18,848 bases of DNA from Ruminococcaceae bacterium UBA7127 (GCA_002493005.1 DKXL01000027.1:1-18848), one strand, 5' to 3'. Shown: positions 1 through 6,582, counted from the first letter of the stretch. The notes: generated from the letters alone by a model not told the origin. Numbers and translations are program-made.

Positions 1-1
1 T

Positions 2-307
2 GCTAAGGTGTACGGCAATGCTCGAGTTTACAGCAATGCTAAGGTGTACGGCAATGCTCGGGTGTACGACAATGCTGAGATATCAAGACCTACAGATTTA
101 TTTATAATAGGTCCTGCCGGAAGCAGAGATGATTTCACTACATTTTATAAAAATCAAAACAACGGTATATCAGTAAAATGCGGTTGCTTTGATGGCAGTA
201 TAGAAGATTTTGAAAATGCGGTAAAGGAAACTCACGGCGACAACAAACATGCAAAGGTGTATTTATCAGCTGCACACACTGCTAAAATTCAGATATTGGA
301 GAAGTGA
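2..307 (+). CDS. Partial repeat protein with hexapeptide-like VYGNA repeats and conserved phage C-terminal domain
   Basis: The gene enters from outside the window; its frame is open to the left edge, so the GTG at 8 is probably internal. The visible N-terminus consists of (K/R)VY(G/S/D)NA units of six residues, the pattern of left-handed beta-helix (hexapeptide) repeats. After about residue 30 comes a non-repetitive domain with GPAGSRDDFTTF, a GCFDGSIEDFE segment and KETHGDNKHAKVY. I recognise this tail from hypothetical proteins of gut Firmicutes phages; its function is unknown to me. It ends a few bases before a small Cys-rich gene and probably belongs to the same early operon. The repeat-domain call is fairly safe; any enzymatic or structural role would be a guess. 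Confidence 0.7.
   Translation, partial: AKVYGNARVYSNAKVYGNARVYDNAEISRPTDLFIIGPAGSRDDFTTFYKNQNNGISVKCGCFDGSIEDFENAVKETHGDNKHAKVYLSAAHTAKIQILEK
5..76 (+). repeat. Two tandem 36-bp coding repeats
   Basis: A 36-bp unit beginning AAGGTGTACGGCAATGCTCG occurs at 5-40 and again at 41-76, with four mismatches between copies. Each unit encodes two hexapeptide-like repeats of the partial protein at the left edge. More copies probably lie upstream of the window. Confidence 0.85.
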
Positions 308-312
308 TAATA

Positions 313-465
313 ATGATGTACTGCGATTGCAACGCTTGCGAGCGGAAAGATAATTGCAAGTATAAAGATTGCTACGAACGGTTACCAAGAGAATATTATA
401 AAGGAGCGAAAAGCCTGTGTCCGAAATTAAACATTGCAAATTCATACAAAGAAAAAGACCGCTGA
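313..465 (+). CDS. Small Cys-rich phage protein (50 aa)
   Basis: The 50-residue protein starts MMYCDCNACERKDNCKYKDC and carries seven cysteines: Cys4, Cys6, Cys9, Cys15, Cys20 and Cys36 are spaced like a small metal-binding or knotted domain. It starts 5 nt after the preceding stop, with a GGAG-type ribosome binding site inside the end of the previous gene (298-301). Its stop codon lies within the 5' arm of a strong hairpin. It resembles short uncharacterised Cys-rich proteins of Firmicutes prophages. It is too short for confident family assignment, but position, spacing and composition support a real gene. Confidence 0.6.
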   Translation: MMYCDCNACERKDNCKYKDCYERLPREYYKGAKSLCPKLNIANSYKEKDR

Positions 466-488
466 GAACGGCAATTCTCAAGCGGTCT
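456..488 (-). terminator. Strong hairpin, terminator-like in the minus orientation
   Basis: AGACCGC (456-462) pairs with GCGGTCT (482-488), and TGAGAA (463-468) pairs with TTCTCA (475-480). One A is bulged and the loop has six bases, giving 13 base pairs. The base run that would serve as a U-tract lies on the left (A-rich 452-456), so the intrinsic-terminator geometry fits minus-strand transcription; on the + strand the right side is not T-rich. The + strand hairpin overlaps the stop codon of the 50-aa gene. Confidence 0.5.
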
Positions 489-554
489 ATAGAAAAATAT
501 CTTAATTTAATTGTAGACAAGTTTTAGCGATTTGTCAAGAGGAGGAAAGTTAAA

Positions 555-761
555 ATGTGCGAGATATGCAGAACTAATCCTTGTAATTCACAGTGTCCAA
601 ACGTTACTGATCCTGAAATACTGGGTGTATGCTCAGTATGTGGCGAAAGGCTCAGAGCAGATTATATATACACGGAAGATAACGACGGTAATACATTCTG
701 TAGTCAGGATTGTGCTGTTGAATATCACGGAATAAAAGACAAGGAGTGGGATAATGGCTGA
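555..761 (+). CDS. Small zinc-finger-like protein (68 aa)
   Basis: The protein carries CEIC, then CSVCGERL, then FCSQDCAVEYHG, the last resembling the C-x3-C...H end of treble-clef/MYND-type zinc fingers. An AGGAGG at about 541-546 sits 8 nt before the ATG and fixes the start. Its last bases overlap the next gene by 8 nt, so the two are probably translationally coupled. No catalytic motif is visible. It is likely a DNA- or protein-binding accessory protein of the early phage region; function unknown. Confidence 0.7.
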   Translation: MCEICRTNPCNSQCPNVTDPEILGVCSVCGERLRADYIYTEDNDGNTFCSQDCAVEYHGIKDKEWDNG

Positions 762-978
762 TTTTGAAAGCGGAGTAAAATCGTTTGTCAAAGGCAAAGC
801 GGAAATCGAAGTTAATTTCCCTGTTGATTTTAAAGACAAAGCGGATATAAGCTGCAAACAATGCCCCTACCTATCAAGCAACGAGCGAATGTGTCAGCTG
901 AATAAACAGCCTGTACAGTATCCGTCAAGATTTGTCGGATATTACTGCCCACTTAAAATTGAAGTGTTAGAAGATTGA
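754..978 (+). CDS. Conserved phage Cys-rich protein upstream of the recombination ATPase (74 aa)
   Basis: This 74-aa protein has an N-terminal part with VNFPVDFKDKADISC and a C-terminal four-cysteine pattern (C-x2-C, then C, then YYCPL). I recognise the combination of NFPVDF, ISC-x2-C and a terminal CPL from short hypothetical proteins that precede a RecA-like NTPase gene in Firmicutes phages. AAGGAG at 740-745 supports the start within the previous gene. It stops 10 nt before the ATPase start and is probably co-translated with it. A metal-binding role is inferred from the cysteines only. Confidence 0.7.
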   Translation: MADFESGVKSFVKGKAEIEVNFPVDFKDKADISCKQCPYLSSNERMCQLNKQPVQYPSRFVGYYCPLKIEVLED

Positions 979-988
979 GGAGAACGAA

Positions 989-1630
989 ATGTCAAAGGTA
1001 GTTTGTATTATGGGTGAATCCGGAAGCGGAAAAACAACCGCAATGCGAAATTTACCCCCAAATAAAACTTTTTATATTGATTGTGACGGTAAAGGCTTGT
1101 CGTGGAGGGGTTGGCGAAAGCAGTATTGCAAAGAAAGCGGTAACTATTACTGCACTGACAGACCCGAAAAAGTCGCAAATGCTCTTGCAAAGATTGATAA
1201 AGAGCAAACCCAATTTAATTATGTGGTAGTTGACACTCTCAATGGAATTATGGTTGGCGATGAAATGCGCAGGTCAAAGGAAAAAGGCTATGACAAATGG
1301 GTTGACCTTGCTTCATCGGTTTTTGATATTGTCAACAACTCAAACAAAATGAGAGATGATTTAACAGTTATATTTCTTGCTCATTCACAGACAGAGCGTG
1401 ACGAGAGCGGTTATATGTTTACACGTATCAAGACTAACGGTAAAAAGCTCGATAAAATCTGTCTTGAAAGCAAATTGACGTCGGTTTTGCTTGCAAAATG
1501 TATTGATGGGAAATATATACTCGAAACTCACAGTAATAATTCAACCGCTAAAACCCCGATGGGAGCATTTGAAACCGATACAGTAGAAAACGATGTAATG
1601 TTGGTGCTTAAAGCACTTGAAGATTATTAA
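989..1630 (+). CDS. Sak4-like RecA-fold phage ATPase (AAA_24 type), single-strand annealing recombinase candidate
   Basis: The 213-aa protein begins with a clear Walker A loop, GESGSGKT at residues 9-16, followed by a Walker B-like hydrophobic strand ending in Asp (YVVVDT, about residue 80-85) and an IFLAHSQ strand near residue 130 resembling the RecA-core sensor region. Size and architecture match the phage nucleotide-binding/AAA_24 proteins grouped with Sak4 single-strand annealing proteins, which in characterised phages act with a single-strand-binding protein. Here the next gene is such an SSB, which strengthens the call. The start is supported by GAGGAG 976-981. Other single-domain P-loop proteins cannot be excluded from sequence alone. 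Confidence 0.85.
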   Translation: MSKVVCIMGESGSGKTTAMRNLPPNKTFYIDCDGKGLSWRGWRKQYCKESGNYYCTDRPEKVANALAKIDKEQTQFNYVVVDTLNGIMVGDEMRRSKEKGYDKWVDLASSVFDIVNNSNKMRDDLTVIFLAHSQTERDESGYMFTRIKTNGKKLDKICLESKLTSVLLAKCIDGKYILETHSNNSTAKTPMGAFETDTVENDVMLVLKALEDY

Positions 1631-1646
1631 TGAAAGGAAGAATAAA

Positions 1647-2231
1647 ATGCAACCTATAAATAACTGGAATAATGTGAAAGCAAAATCAGCAAGAGAGCAA
1701 TTGCCTGTCGGAGGATATGTCTGCCGAATTATCGGCGCAAAAGAAGTTACATACCAGAGTAACAACGGACCTTTCAAAAAACTCGAAGTTGGGTTTGACA
1801 TTATAGAAGGCAATTACGCAGGCTTTTATAATAATGATTACAAAGCACAGGAAGGCTATGACAATCAGAAATGGACAGGAGTAATAAGGCTGAATTCTCC
1901 TACTGACGTACCTGGAGAAGAATGGAAAGCAACAACATTTAAAAGTTTTACAAATTCTATTGAAGATAGCAACCCAGGTTATCACTGGGATTGGAATGAA
2001 AAGCTGCTAAAGGGCAAGATTGTAGGTGTACTTGTCAGAAACGAAGAATGGGAGTATGAGGGTAAAACAGGTTGGAAAACAAAACCATTTATGTTTATTC
2101 CGGCAGATGATATCAGAGAGGGTAAATTTAAAACTCCGAAAGACAAGCCACTCAACAATTCTGCGGCTAATATTAATCAAAACGATAATTTTGCCGATAT
2201 GCCGCTTGATGATGATTTGCCTTTTAATTAA
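1647..2231 (+). CDS. DUF669-type phage single-stranded-DNA-binding protein
   Basis: This 194-aa protein has an LPVGGYVCRI start of an OB-like fold, KKLEVGFDIIEG, a SNPGYHWDWNE motif and a GKIVGVLVRNEEW strand, the order seen in DUF669 phage proteins regarded as ssDNA-binding. The C-terminus is a linker rich in Asn followed by DMPLDDDLPFN, close to the acidic tip by which bacterial SSBs recruit partners, though with an extra Asn after the Phe. AAAGGAAG just upstream selects the ATG at 1647 over an in-frame TTG at 1617 that would overlap the ATPase. It would coat ssDNA during annealing and replication together with the upstream Sak4-like ATPase. Confidence 0.82.
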   Translation: MQPINNWNNVKAKSAREQLPVGGYVCRIIGAKEVTYQSNNGPFKKLEVGFDIIEGNYAGFYNNDYKAQEGYDNQKWTGVIRLNSPTDVPGEEWKATTFKSFTNSIEDSNPGYHWDWNEKLLKGKIVGVLVRNEEWEYEGKTGWKTKPFMFIPADDIREGKFKTPKDKPLNNSAANINQNDNFADMPLDDDLPFN

Positions 2232-2242
2232 GAGGTCTAAAA

Positions 2243-2767
2243 TTGACAGGATATGAAGTAAAGCAGTGTCTTGAAACAATGAAAATCCTTGTTGATACGA
2301 GGGAACAGCCTACATTTGCCTATAAAATGAGGCTAAAAAGTATGGGTGTTCCTTCCGAACGCAGAAAACTTGATTTCGGTGATTATAGTATTTGCTGTAC
2401 ACTGCCGAGCGGCGGTGAATACAGCCTCGAAAAAACTGTTTGCGTTGAGCGTAAGATGTCTTTTGATGAAATATGTAATTGTTATTGCCAACAGCGCAAA
2501 CGCTTCACAAGGGAATTTGAGAGAGCGAAACAAGCAGGTGCAAAGGTGTATTTACTCGTAGAAAACGCAACTTGGGAAAACGCCTATGACGGTGATTACA
2601 GAAGCAGGATGTCGCCGTCTGCTCTCGTTGCAAGTCTGACGGCGTGGCTTGCAAGATATAATTGTCAGATTATATTCTGCAAGCCGAAAACAACAGGAAA
2701 ATTAATCAAGGAATTGCTGTACAGAGAATTAAAAGAAAGGCTTGAAAATGAAGAAATCAACGTATGA
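2243..2767 (+). CDS. ERCC4/XPF-type nuclease
   Basis: The 174-aa protein shows the ERCC4 nuclease signature: LVDTREQ (Asp18), LDFGDYSI (Asp47) and VERKMSFDE (Glu69, Arg70, Lys71), the metal-binding GDxnERKxxxD arrangement of XPF-family structure-specific endonucleases. It is a stand-alone nuclease domain without helicase or HhH segments. The start is TTG preceded by AAGAGGT (2230-2236); an ATG at 2279 would keep LVDTREQ but has no ribosome binding site. Position after the SSB suggests processing of branched or annealed DNA in phage recombination. The end overlaps the next small gene by about 20 nt. Confidence 0.85.
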   Translation: MTGYEVKQCLETMKILVDTREQPTFAYKMRLKSMGVPSERRKLDFGDYSICCTLPSGGEYSLEKTVCVERKMSFDEICNCYCQQRKRFTREFERAKQAGAKVYLLVENATWENAYDGDYRSRMSPSALVASLTAWLARYNCQIIFCKPKTTGKLIKELLYRELKERLENEEINV

Positions 2768-2879
2768 AAGCAGATTGCGTGCTTTTGAACAGGAAAAGAA
2801 AAAGCTATATGAACAAAATTTAAATGGTAAGCAGTTTGAGCAGTCAGTTAAAGCGCTTGCTGAAAAGTACGACATCTGA
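2748..2879 (+). CDS. Short charged alpha-helical protein (43 aa)
   Basis: This 43-aa frame starts at an ATG inside the end of the nuclease gene and stops in a TGATG overlap with the primase-finger gene, which is typical of a real, coupled phage gene. The sequence (MKKSTYESRLRAFEQEKKKL at the start) is rich in Lys, Glu and Gln with a heptad-like pattern, so a short helix or coiled coil is likely. The ribosome binding site is weak (AAAGAAAGG about 2732-2740). No family is recognised. Confidence 0.6.
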   Translation: MKKSTYESRLRAFEQEKKKLYEQNLNGKQFEQSVKALAEKYDI

Positions 2880-3493
2880 TGAATATTTATTATTCCGAAA
2901 TTCAAGAAAAAATAATGAGTTCCGAACTTGATATACTTGACGTTTTTAACCGATTTATTGGCGGAACATTTGACCGTAAAGGCTTTTGCAAATGTCCTTT
3001 TCACGGCGAAAAAACGCCCTCTTTCAAGCTATTTCGCAATAATAAATCCTTTTACTGTTTCGGCTGCGGAACAGGTGGGAATATTATAAATCTCGTTTCT
3101 AAGGCTCTGAATATCAGTTACTTTGAAGCTATGAAACGGCTTGATGAGGACTACTCACTTGGATTATTTGAAAAGTCAATCAAGACTGATATGAGGCGCT
3201 CAAAGGAAGCTGTTGAAACTGCAAGAAAACAGCTTAAACATGAGCAATTGCAAATCAAACGCAGGAACAATTATTTTAAACTTATTGATTACTTTAAAGA
3301 ACTGCGAGAAATGCCCTTAAATCAAGCTGTATCGCACGATTTAACGTTTGTGGAAAGATTGCTTGATAAATGGCTTTTATACGGAAATGAGCCGTTTGAC
3401 GGCATCCCAGAGAACTTCAATGCAGATGCATTGATTTGTGCATTGAAATCAAAATTTATAAATGAGGAGGTTGAAAATGGAGAAAGAAATTGA
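2879..3493 (+). CDS. CHC2 zinc-finger DNA primase-like protein without TOPRIM domain
   Basis: The N-terminal 90 residues are a DnaG-type zinc-binding domain: FCKCPFHGEKTPSF, then FYCFGCGTGGNI, giving Cys39, His42, Cys60 and Cys63 as ligands. The remaining roughly 110 residues are helical and charged and contain no TOPRIM motifs, so on its own the protein lacks a primase active site. The gene overlaps the DUF927 gene by 17 nt, suggesting that the two products work together in priming and unwinding. Bacterial DnaG is around 600 aa, so this 204-aa form is a finger-only module, common in phages and integrative elements. Confidence 0.85.
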   Translation: MNIYYSEIQEKIMSSELDILDVFNRFIGGTFDRKGFCKCPFHGEKTPSFKLFRNNKSFYCFGCGTGGNIINLVSKALNISYFEAMKRLDEDYSLGLFEKSIKTDMRRSKEAVETARKQLKHEQLQIKRRNNYFKLIDYFKELREMPLNQAVSHDLTFVERLLDKWLLYGNEPFDGIPENFNADALICALKSKFINEEVENGERN

Positions 3494-5363
3494 AGCGGCG
3501 GATAACATTAACATAATTGATCCGATAAATAAAATTCATTCATTCACGAAAGATGATTTTCTTGCAACAACACTTCCTTACGATTTTCTTTACAGCTTTC
3601 ATAAGGATAAATTTAAGTTTGAGCAGTATAGACGACTTATAGCTATACAAGCAAAAGAGGTTAAAATAAGCGGATTTAACGACTTATTCAAAAACTATGT
3701 ATCTACATACCATAAAGAAGTTAAACCGATTTACGCAAATTTTACCGAATTTGAGGGGCAGTCAATACAGCTTGCCTGCGGAAAATACATCTGTAACGAG
3801 GATGTTTGTTTTGAAGGAAAAAACGGCGATGTTGAAGAGGTGTGCAATCACCCGATAATGCCTGTTGAAAGGCTTGTAAACATTGATGATAACACGGAAA
3901 AATTGAAGCTAAAGTATCGCAAAGGCTTTTCATGGCGTGAAATTATCGTTGACAAGGAAGTACTTGCAAGTGCCTCAAAAATTACCGGTTTAGCAAGATA
4001 CGGAATTGCAGTAAACAGCGAAAATGCAAAGAATCTTGTGCGATATATGACAGATATTGAAAATCTCAATTTTGACAGTATTGAAGAAAAAAGCTCAGTA
4101 GGCAGACTTGGTTGGATTAACGGTCACGGATTCAGTCCGTATGTTGATGATCTTGTGTTTGACGGAGAGGAAAGCTTTAGAGGGATTTTCAACAGTGTTA
4201 AATATATAGGGGATTTTGAAAAGTGGGTTGAGCTTTGCAGAGAAATCCGAAAAGAAAGAAATGTTTGCGCAAGAATAATGCTTGCCGCATCGTTCGCCTC
4301 GGCTCTTGTAGAACCTTGTGACTGCCTGCCATTCTTTGTTCATTTATGGGGAGGGACAGAAAGCGGAAAGACGGTTGCTTTGATGTTTGCAACTTCTGTA
4401 TGGGCTTCTCCATCACTCGGAGATTACATCAGAACATTTAATTCAACAGCCGTTGCACAGGAACTAACGGCAGGATTTATGAATTCTTTGCCGCTGGTGT
4501 ATGATGAGTTGCAAATCATTAAAGAGAAAAAATCATTTGATGATATCGTCTATAGGCTTTGTGAAGGTATAGGAAAAGACAGAGGAAAGAAAACAGGCGG
4601 CGTACAGAAGATTTTGACATGGAAAAATGCTATTTTAACCACGGGAGAGTATCCAATCTCGAACACAACTTCGGGCGCAGGAGCAATCAACCGTATTATT
4701 GAAATCGACTGTAAAGACCAAAAAATATTTAAAAATTCTGTTGACGTGGTATCAAGAATAAAGAAGAATTACGGCGGTGCAGGTGCCGTTTTTGTGCAAT
4801 GGCTGCAAGACGGAGACAATCTTGAAAGGGTCATTGAAATCCAAAAAAAATACAATCAGGAAATCAATGACCGAAGTGATGTAACCGATAAGCAGGCAAT
4901 GTCTGCAAGTCTTATTCTTACGGCAGATGAACTTATTGACAAGCTGTTTTTTAACGACGGCACAAGATTGACCGTTGATGATATTAAACCGTTCCTTGTC
5001 ACTAAAAAAGACGTTGACCAGAACAAACGTTGCTATGATTTTTTGAATGATTTCGTAGTGGCAAATTATATCCGATTTAATCCGGGTAATGTCGATTATA
5101 ACGGTGAAATTTACGGTGATGCCAGGGTAGATTATGTTTATTTTATTAAGAGTAAATTTGACCAAATTTTAAATGACAACGGCTACAGTCCGAGAGGATT
5201 TTTAAGTTGGGCGGCAAAGAACGGACTTTTGAAAAGCAGAGAAGGAAGATACACAACAATGCATCGTATTTCAAATGTGAACAGCAATTGTAATTGTATT
5301 GCCCTGCTTCGCCCCGACAATGATAACAACTCAATAACAAGTAATGATGACTTACCGTTTTAA
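3477..5363 (+). CDS. DUF927 P-loop replication protein (helicase-like)
   Basis: The 628-aa protein contains the DUF927 core: GRLGWINGHGFSPYV, then WGGTESGKT (Walker A, residues 291-299), FNSTAVAQE, the Walker B segment LVYDELQ (Asp343-Glu344), and LTTGEYPISN with GAGAINRIIEI. DUF927 proteins are helicase-like ATPases found with phage primase fingers. GAGGAGG (3464-3470) supports the ATG at 3477; the ATG at 3462 overlaps that site. The C-terminal end is SNDDLPF, an exact SSB-like acidic tip ending in Phe. It overlaps the CHC2 gene, and downstream lies a repeat-rich non-coding region that may be the origin this protein acts on. The helicase role is inferred from the family. Confidence 0.85.
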   Translation: MEKEIEAADNINIIDPINKIHSFTKDDFLATTLPYDFLYSFHKDKFKFEQYRRLIAIQAKEVKISGFNDLFKNYVSTYHKEVKPIYANFTEFEGQSIQLACGKYICNEDVCFEGKNGDVEEVCNHPIMPVERLVNIDDNTEKLKLKYRKGFSWREIIVDKEVLASASKITGLARYGIAVNSENAKNLVRYMTDIENLNFDSIEEKSSVGRLGWINGHGFSPYVDDLVFDGEESFRGIFNSVKYIGDFEKWVELCREIRKERNVCARIMLAASFASALVEPCDCLPFFVHLWGGTESGKTVALMFATSVWASPSLGDYIRTFNSTAVAQELTAGFMNSLPLVYDELQIIKEKKSFDDIVYRLCEGIGKDRGKKTGGVQKILTWKNAILTTGEYPISNTTSGAGAINRIIEIDCKDQKIFKNSVDVVSRIKKNYGGAGAVFVQWLQDGDNLERVIEIQKKYNQEINDRSDVTDKQAMSASLILTADELIDKLFFNDGTRLTVDDIKPFLVTKKDVDQNKRCYDFLNDFVVANYIRFNPGNVDYNGEIYGDARVDYVYFIKSKFDQILNDNGYSPRGFLSWAAKNGLLKSREGRYTTMHRISNVNSNCNCIALLRPDNDNNSITSNDDLPF

Positions 5364-5371
5364 GCGGAAAA

Positions 5372-5482
5372 GTTGACAAGGTTGACACTTTGTTGTCTAT
5401 TTTAAGAATGCCGACAAACATTAAAAATGGCTTGATTACTTGCATGTTGCGGTTGTCGTTGACATTGTTGACACTGTTGACG
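5372..5482 (+). repeat. Left GTTGACA repeat cluster (9-bp phasing)
   Basis: GTTGACA occurs at 5372, 5381, 5458 and 5467, and GTTGACG at 5476. Spacing within each subgroup is exactly 9 bp (5372-5381; 5458-5467-5476). Degenerate copies such as GTTGTC occur at 5392 and 5452. The triple at 5458-5482 matches the reverse complement of the right triple at 21 of 25 positions. Confidence 0.88.
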
Positions 5483-5506
5483 CTTTTTTTAACACACACT
5501 TATATA
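5477..5506 (+). promoter_or_regulatory. Possible sigma-70-type promoter overlapping the last left repeat
   Basis: TTGACG at 5477-5482 and TATATA at 5501-5506 are separated by 18 bp, a reasonable -35/-10 pair for the accessory operon starting at 5683. The -35 lies inside a phased repeat, so a protein binding the repeats would compete with RNA polymerase. AT-richness makes chance matches common. Confidence 0.35.
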
Positions 5507-5567
5507 TCACATATGTTGCAGAAAAAATTATAAAAAATATTTTGCTCTATATAAAGAAAAAATATAC

Positions 5568-5667
5568 TGTCAACACCGTCAACACTGTCAACAAACGTTA
5601 AAAAACGGCTTATATATGCAGTTTTTTTATGTTAACACTTTTAGAGCGTGATGTCTACATTGTCAAC
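5568..5667 (-). repeat. Right inverted TGTCAAC repeat cluster (9-bp phasing)
   Basis: TGTCAAC occurs at 5568, 5586 and 5661, CGTCAAC at 5577 and TGTCTAC at 5652. Steps are exactly 9 bp within 5568-5577-5586 and within 5652-5661. These are reverse complements of the left cluster. A palindromic GTTAAC lies between the subgroups near 5631. Confidence 0.88.
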
Positions 5668-5682
5668 TGAGGTAATAATTCT

Positions 5683-5850
5683 ATGGAAAAAACTAAATGC
5701 GATAGTTGCGGATATTTGTTCGGAAAATTACAAATCCGCAAGTGTCCGTACAGTAAACGAGGATTGCATGTATGTGTTTATTGCTGTAAGAAGTGCCGCT
5801 ACTCAAAGCAGGTTAAGCACGGTTGGATTTGCACTTATCAGAGAGATTAA
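5683..5850 (+). CDS. Small zinc-finger protein (55 aa)
   Basis: The frame runs from ATG 5683, preceded by TGAGGT (5669-5674), to TAA 5850 just before the YopX gene. The protein starts MEKTKCDSCGYLFGKLQI and has nine cysteines in CxxC, CP, CVYCCKKC and WIC groups plus two His, a compact zinc-binding layout. It occupies a different frame from the longer open frame that begins at 5648, which is only an upstream extension of the YopX frame. It is the first gene after the repeat region. The family is not recognised. Confidence 0.6.
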   Translation: MEKTKCDSCGYLFGKLQIRKCPYSKRGLHVCVYCCKKCRYSKQVKHGWICTYQRD

Positions 5851-5863
5851 GGAGGAAACAGAA

Positions 5864-6367
5864 ATGGATAGAGAAATATTATTTAGAGGTCAAACTCGAA
5901 AAAAAGGAGAGAAAGTTAGATTGGACGGTTCCCCTATTGACTCAAATTGGGCTTATGGAGGTATTTTTCCAAATAATAAAGGTGGAGATTTTGCTATTAT
6001 TTATCAGCAAGAGCCAACGATTGAGAAATTTACAGTTTATGCTGATACAGTCGGACAGTACACAGGCTTGACCGACAAAAACGGTAAAAAGATATTTGAG
6101 GGGGATATTGTTGAATTTTTCAATATCCGTGGAAAGATTGTTAATGAATGCGGAGCATTTGGAATAGTAGTTTTACCAAATATTGATTATGATTTGCTCG
6201 AAAGCAAAATACCATTTAATAATAATGCAAATTTTTGCTTTAACGATAATTTTATCTCTCTATGGGAATTATGGTGGAATTATGAGCAGGATGATAATCC
6301 ATTATATGAGGTTGAGGTTATCGGCAATATCCACGATACCCCCAAATTATTGGAGGCGTCAGAATGA
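5864..6367 (+). CDS. YopX family protein
   Basis: The 167-aa protein starts MDREILFRGQTRKKGEKV, has VGQYTGLTDKNGKKIFEGDIVEF in the middle, and ends with an EVIGNIHDTPKLL segment; this is the classic YopX layout (FRG start, QYTGL.D.NG..I.EGDIV, GNI.D.PEL end). A perfect AAGGAGG at 5849-5855 fixes the ATG at 5864. YopX proteins are widespread in Firmicutes phages and their role is not established. The gene overlaps the Lar-like gene by ATGA, so coupled translation is likely. Confidence 0.93.
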   Translation: MDREILFRGQTRKKGEKVRLDGSPIDSNWAYGGIFPNNKGGDFAIIYQQEPTIEKFTVYADTVGQYTGLTDKNGKKIFEGDIVEFFNIRGKIVNECGAFGIVVLPNIDYDLLESKIPFNNNANFCFNDNFISLWELWWNYEQDDNPLYEVEVIGNIHDTPKLLEASE

Positions 6368-6582
6368 GCGAAAAAGAATTAAAACCTTGTCCGTTTTGTG
6401 GTGGTGAAGCTGAGTATAAAGAGCGTGGCAATGAATATTCAGGCATTACCGAAACGTCTGTGATGTGTAAAAAATGCTGTACAAGACAAATTCATCGATG
6501 GAGGCATTACAAGTTTAGGTTTGATTTTGTGCGTAAAGAAACTATCGATACTTGGAACAGGAGAGCTGACAATGGCAAATGA
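6364..6582 (+). CDS. Lar-like restriction alleviation zinc-ribbon protein
   Basis: The 72-aa protein begins MSEKELKPCPFCGGEAEY, then CKKCC, and ends with ETIDTWNRRADN. LKPCPFCGG, a second CxxC and a terminal A.e.WN.R are hallmarks of the Lar_restr_allev family. Lar of the Rac prophage modulates host type I restriction, but most phage homologues are untested, so an anti-restriction function here is inference. It starts within the ATGA overlap with yopX and overlaps the following gene by 11 nt. Confidence 0.85.
   Translation: MSEKELKPCPFCGGEAEYKERGNEYSGITETSVMCKKCCTRQIHRWRHYKFRFDFVRKETIDTWNRRADNGK

Larger units (their letters stand above)
5364..5682. other. Gene-free region: candidate phage replication origin with phased inverted repeats
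   Basis: No supportable gene lies in this 319-bp stretch. It holds GTTGACA-type repeats in 9-bp phase on the left (5372-5387, 5458-5482), an almost pure A/T tract with TATATA and A-runs (5483-5567), then the same repeats inverted (5568-5592, 5652-5667). Iterons flanking an AT-rich tract directly downstream of primase/helicase genes are what a theta-type origin would look like. Because TTGACA is also a -35 consensus, a promoter/operator function remains possible. Confidence 0.5.

Noticed and set aside
516..536. GACAA...TTGTC inverted repeat and promoter before the gene at 555
   Set aside because: Arms are five bases and no convincing -35/-10 pair is found; chance is likely in AT-rich DNA.
4752..5165. 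137-codon minus-strand open frame in the DUF927 gene
   Set aside because: Antisense shadow rich in Ile/Asn/Phe with no recognisable domain.
5648..5863. N-terminal extension of the YopX frame starting at ATG 5651
   Set aside because: YopX homology starts at MDREILFRG with a perfect AAGGAGG before ATG 5864; the upstream part overlaps a better Cys-rich gene in another frame.
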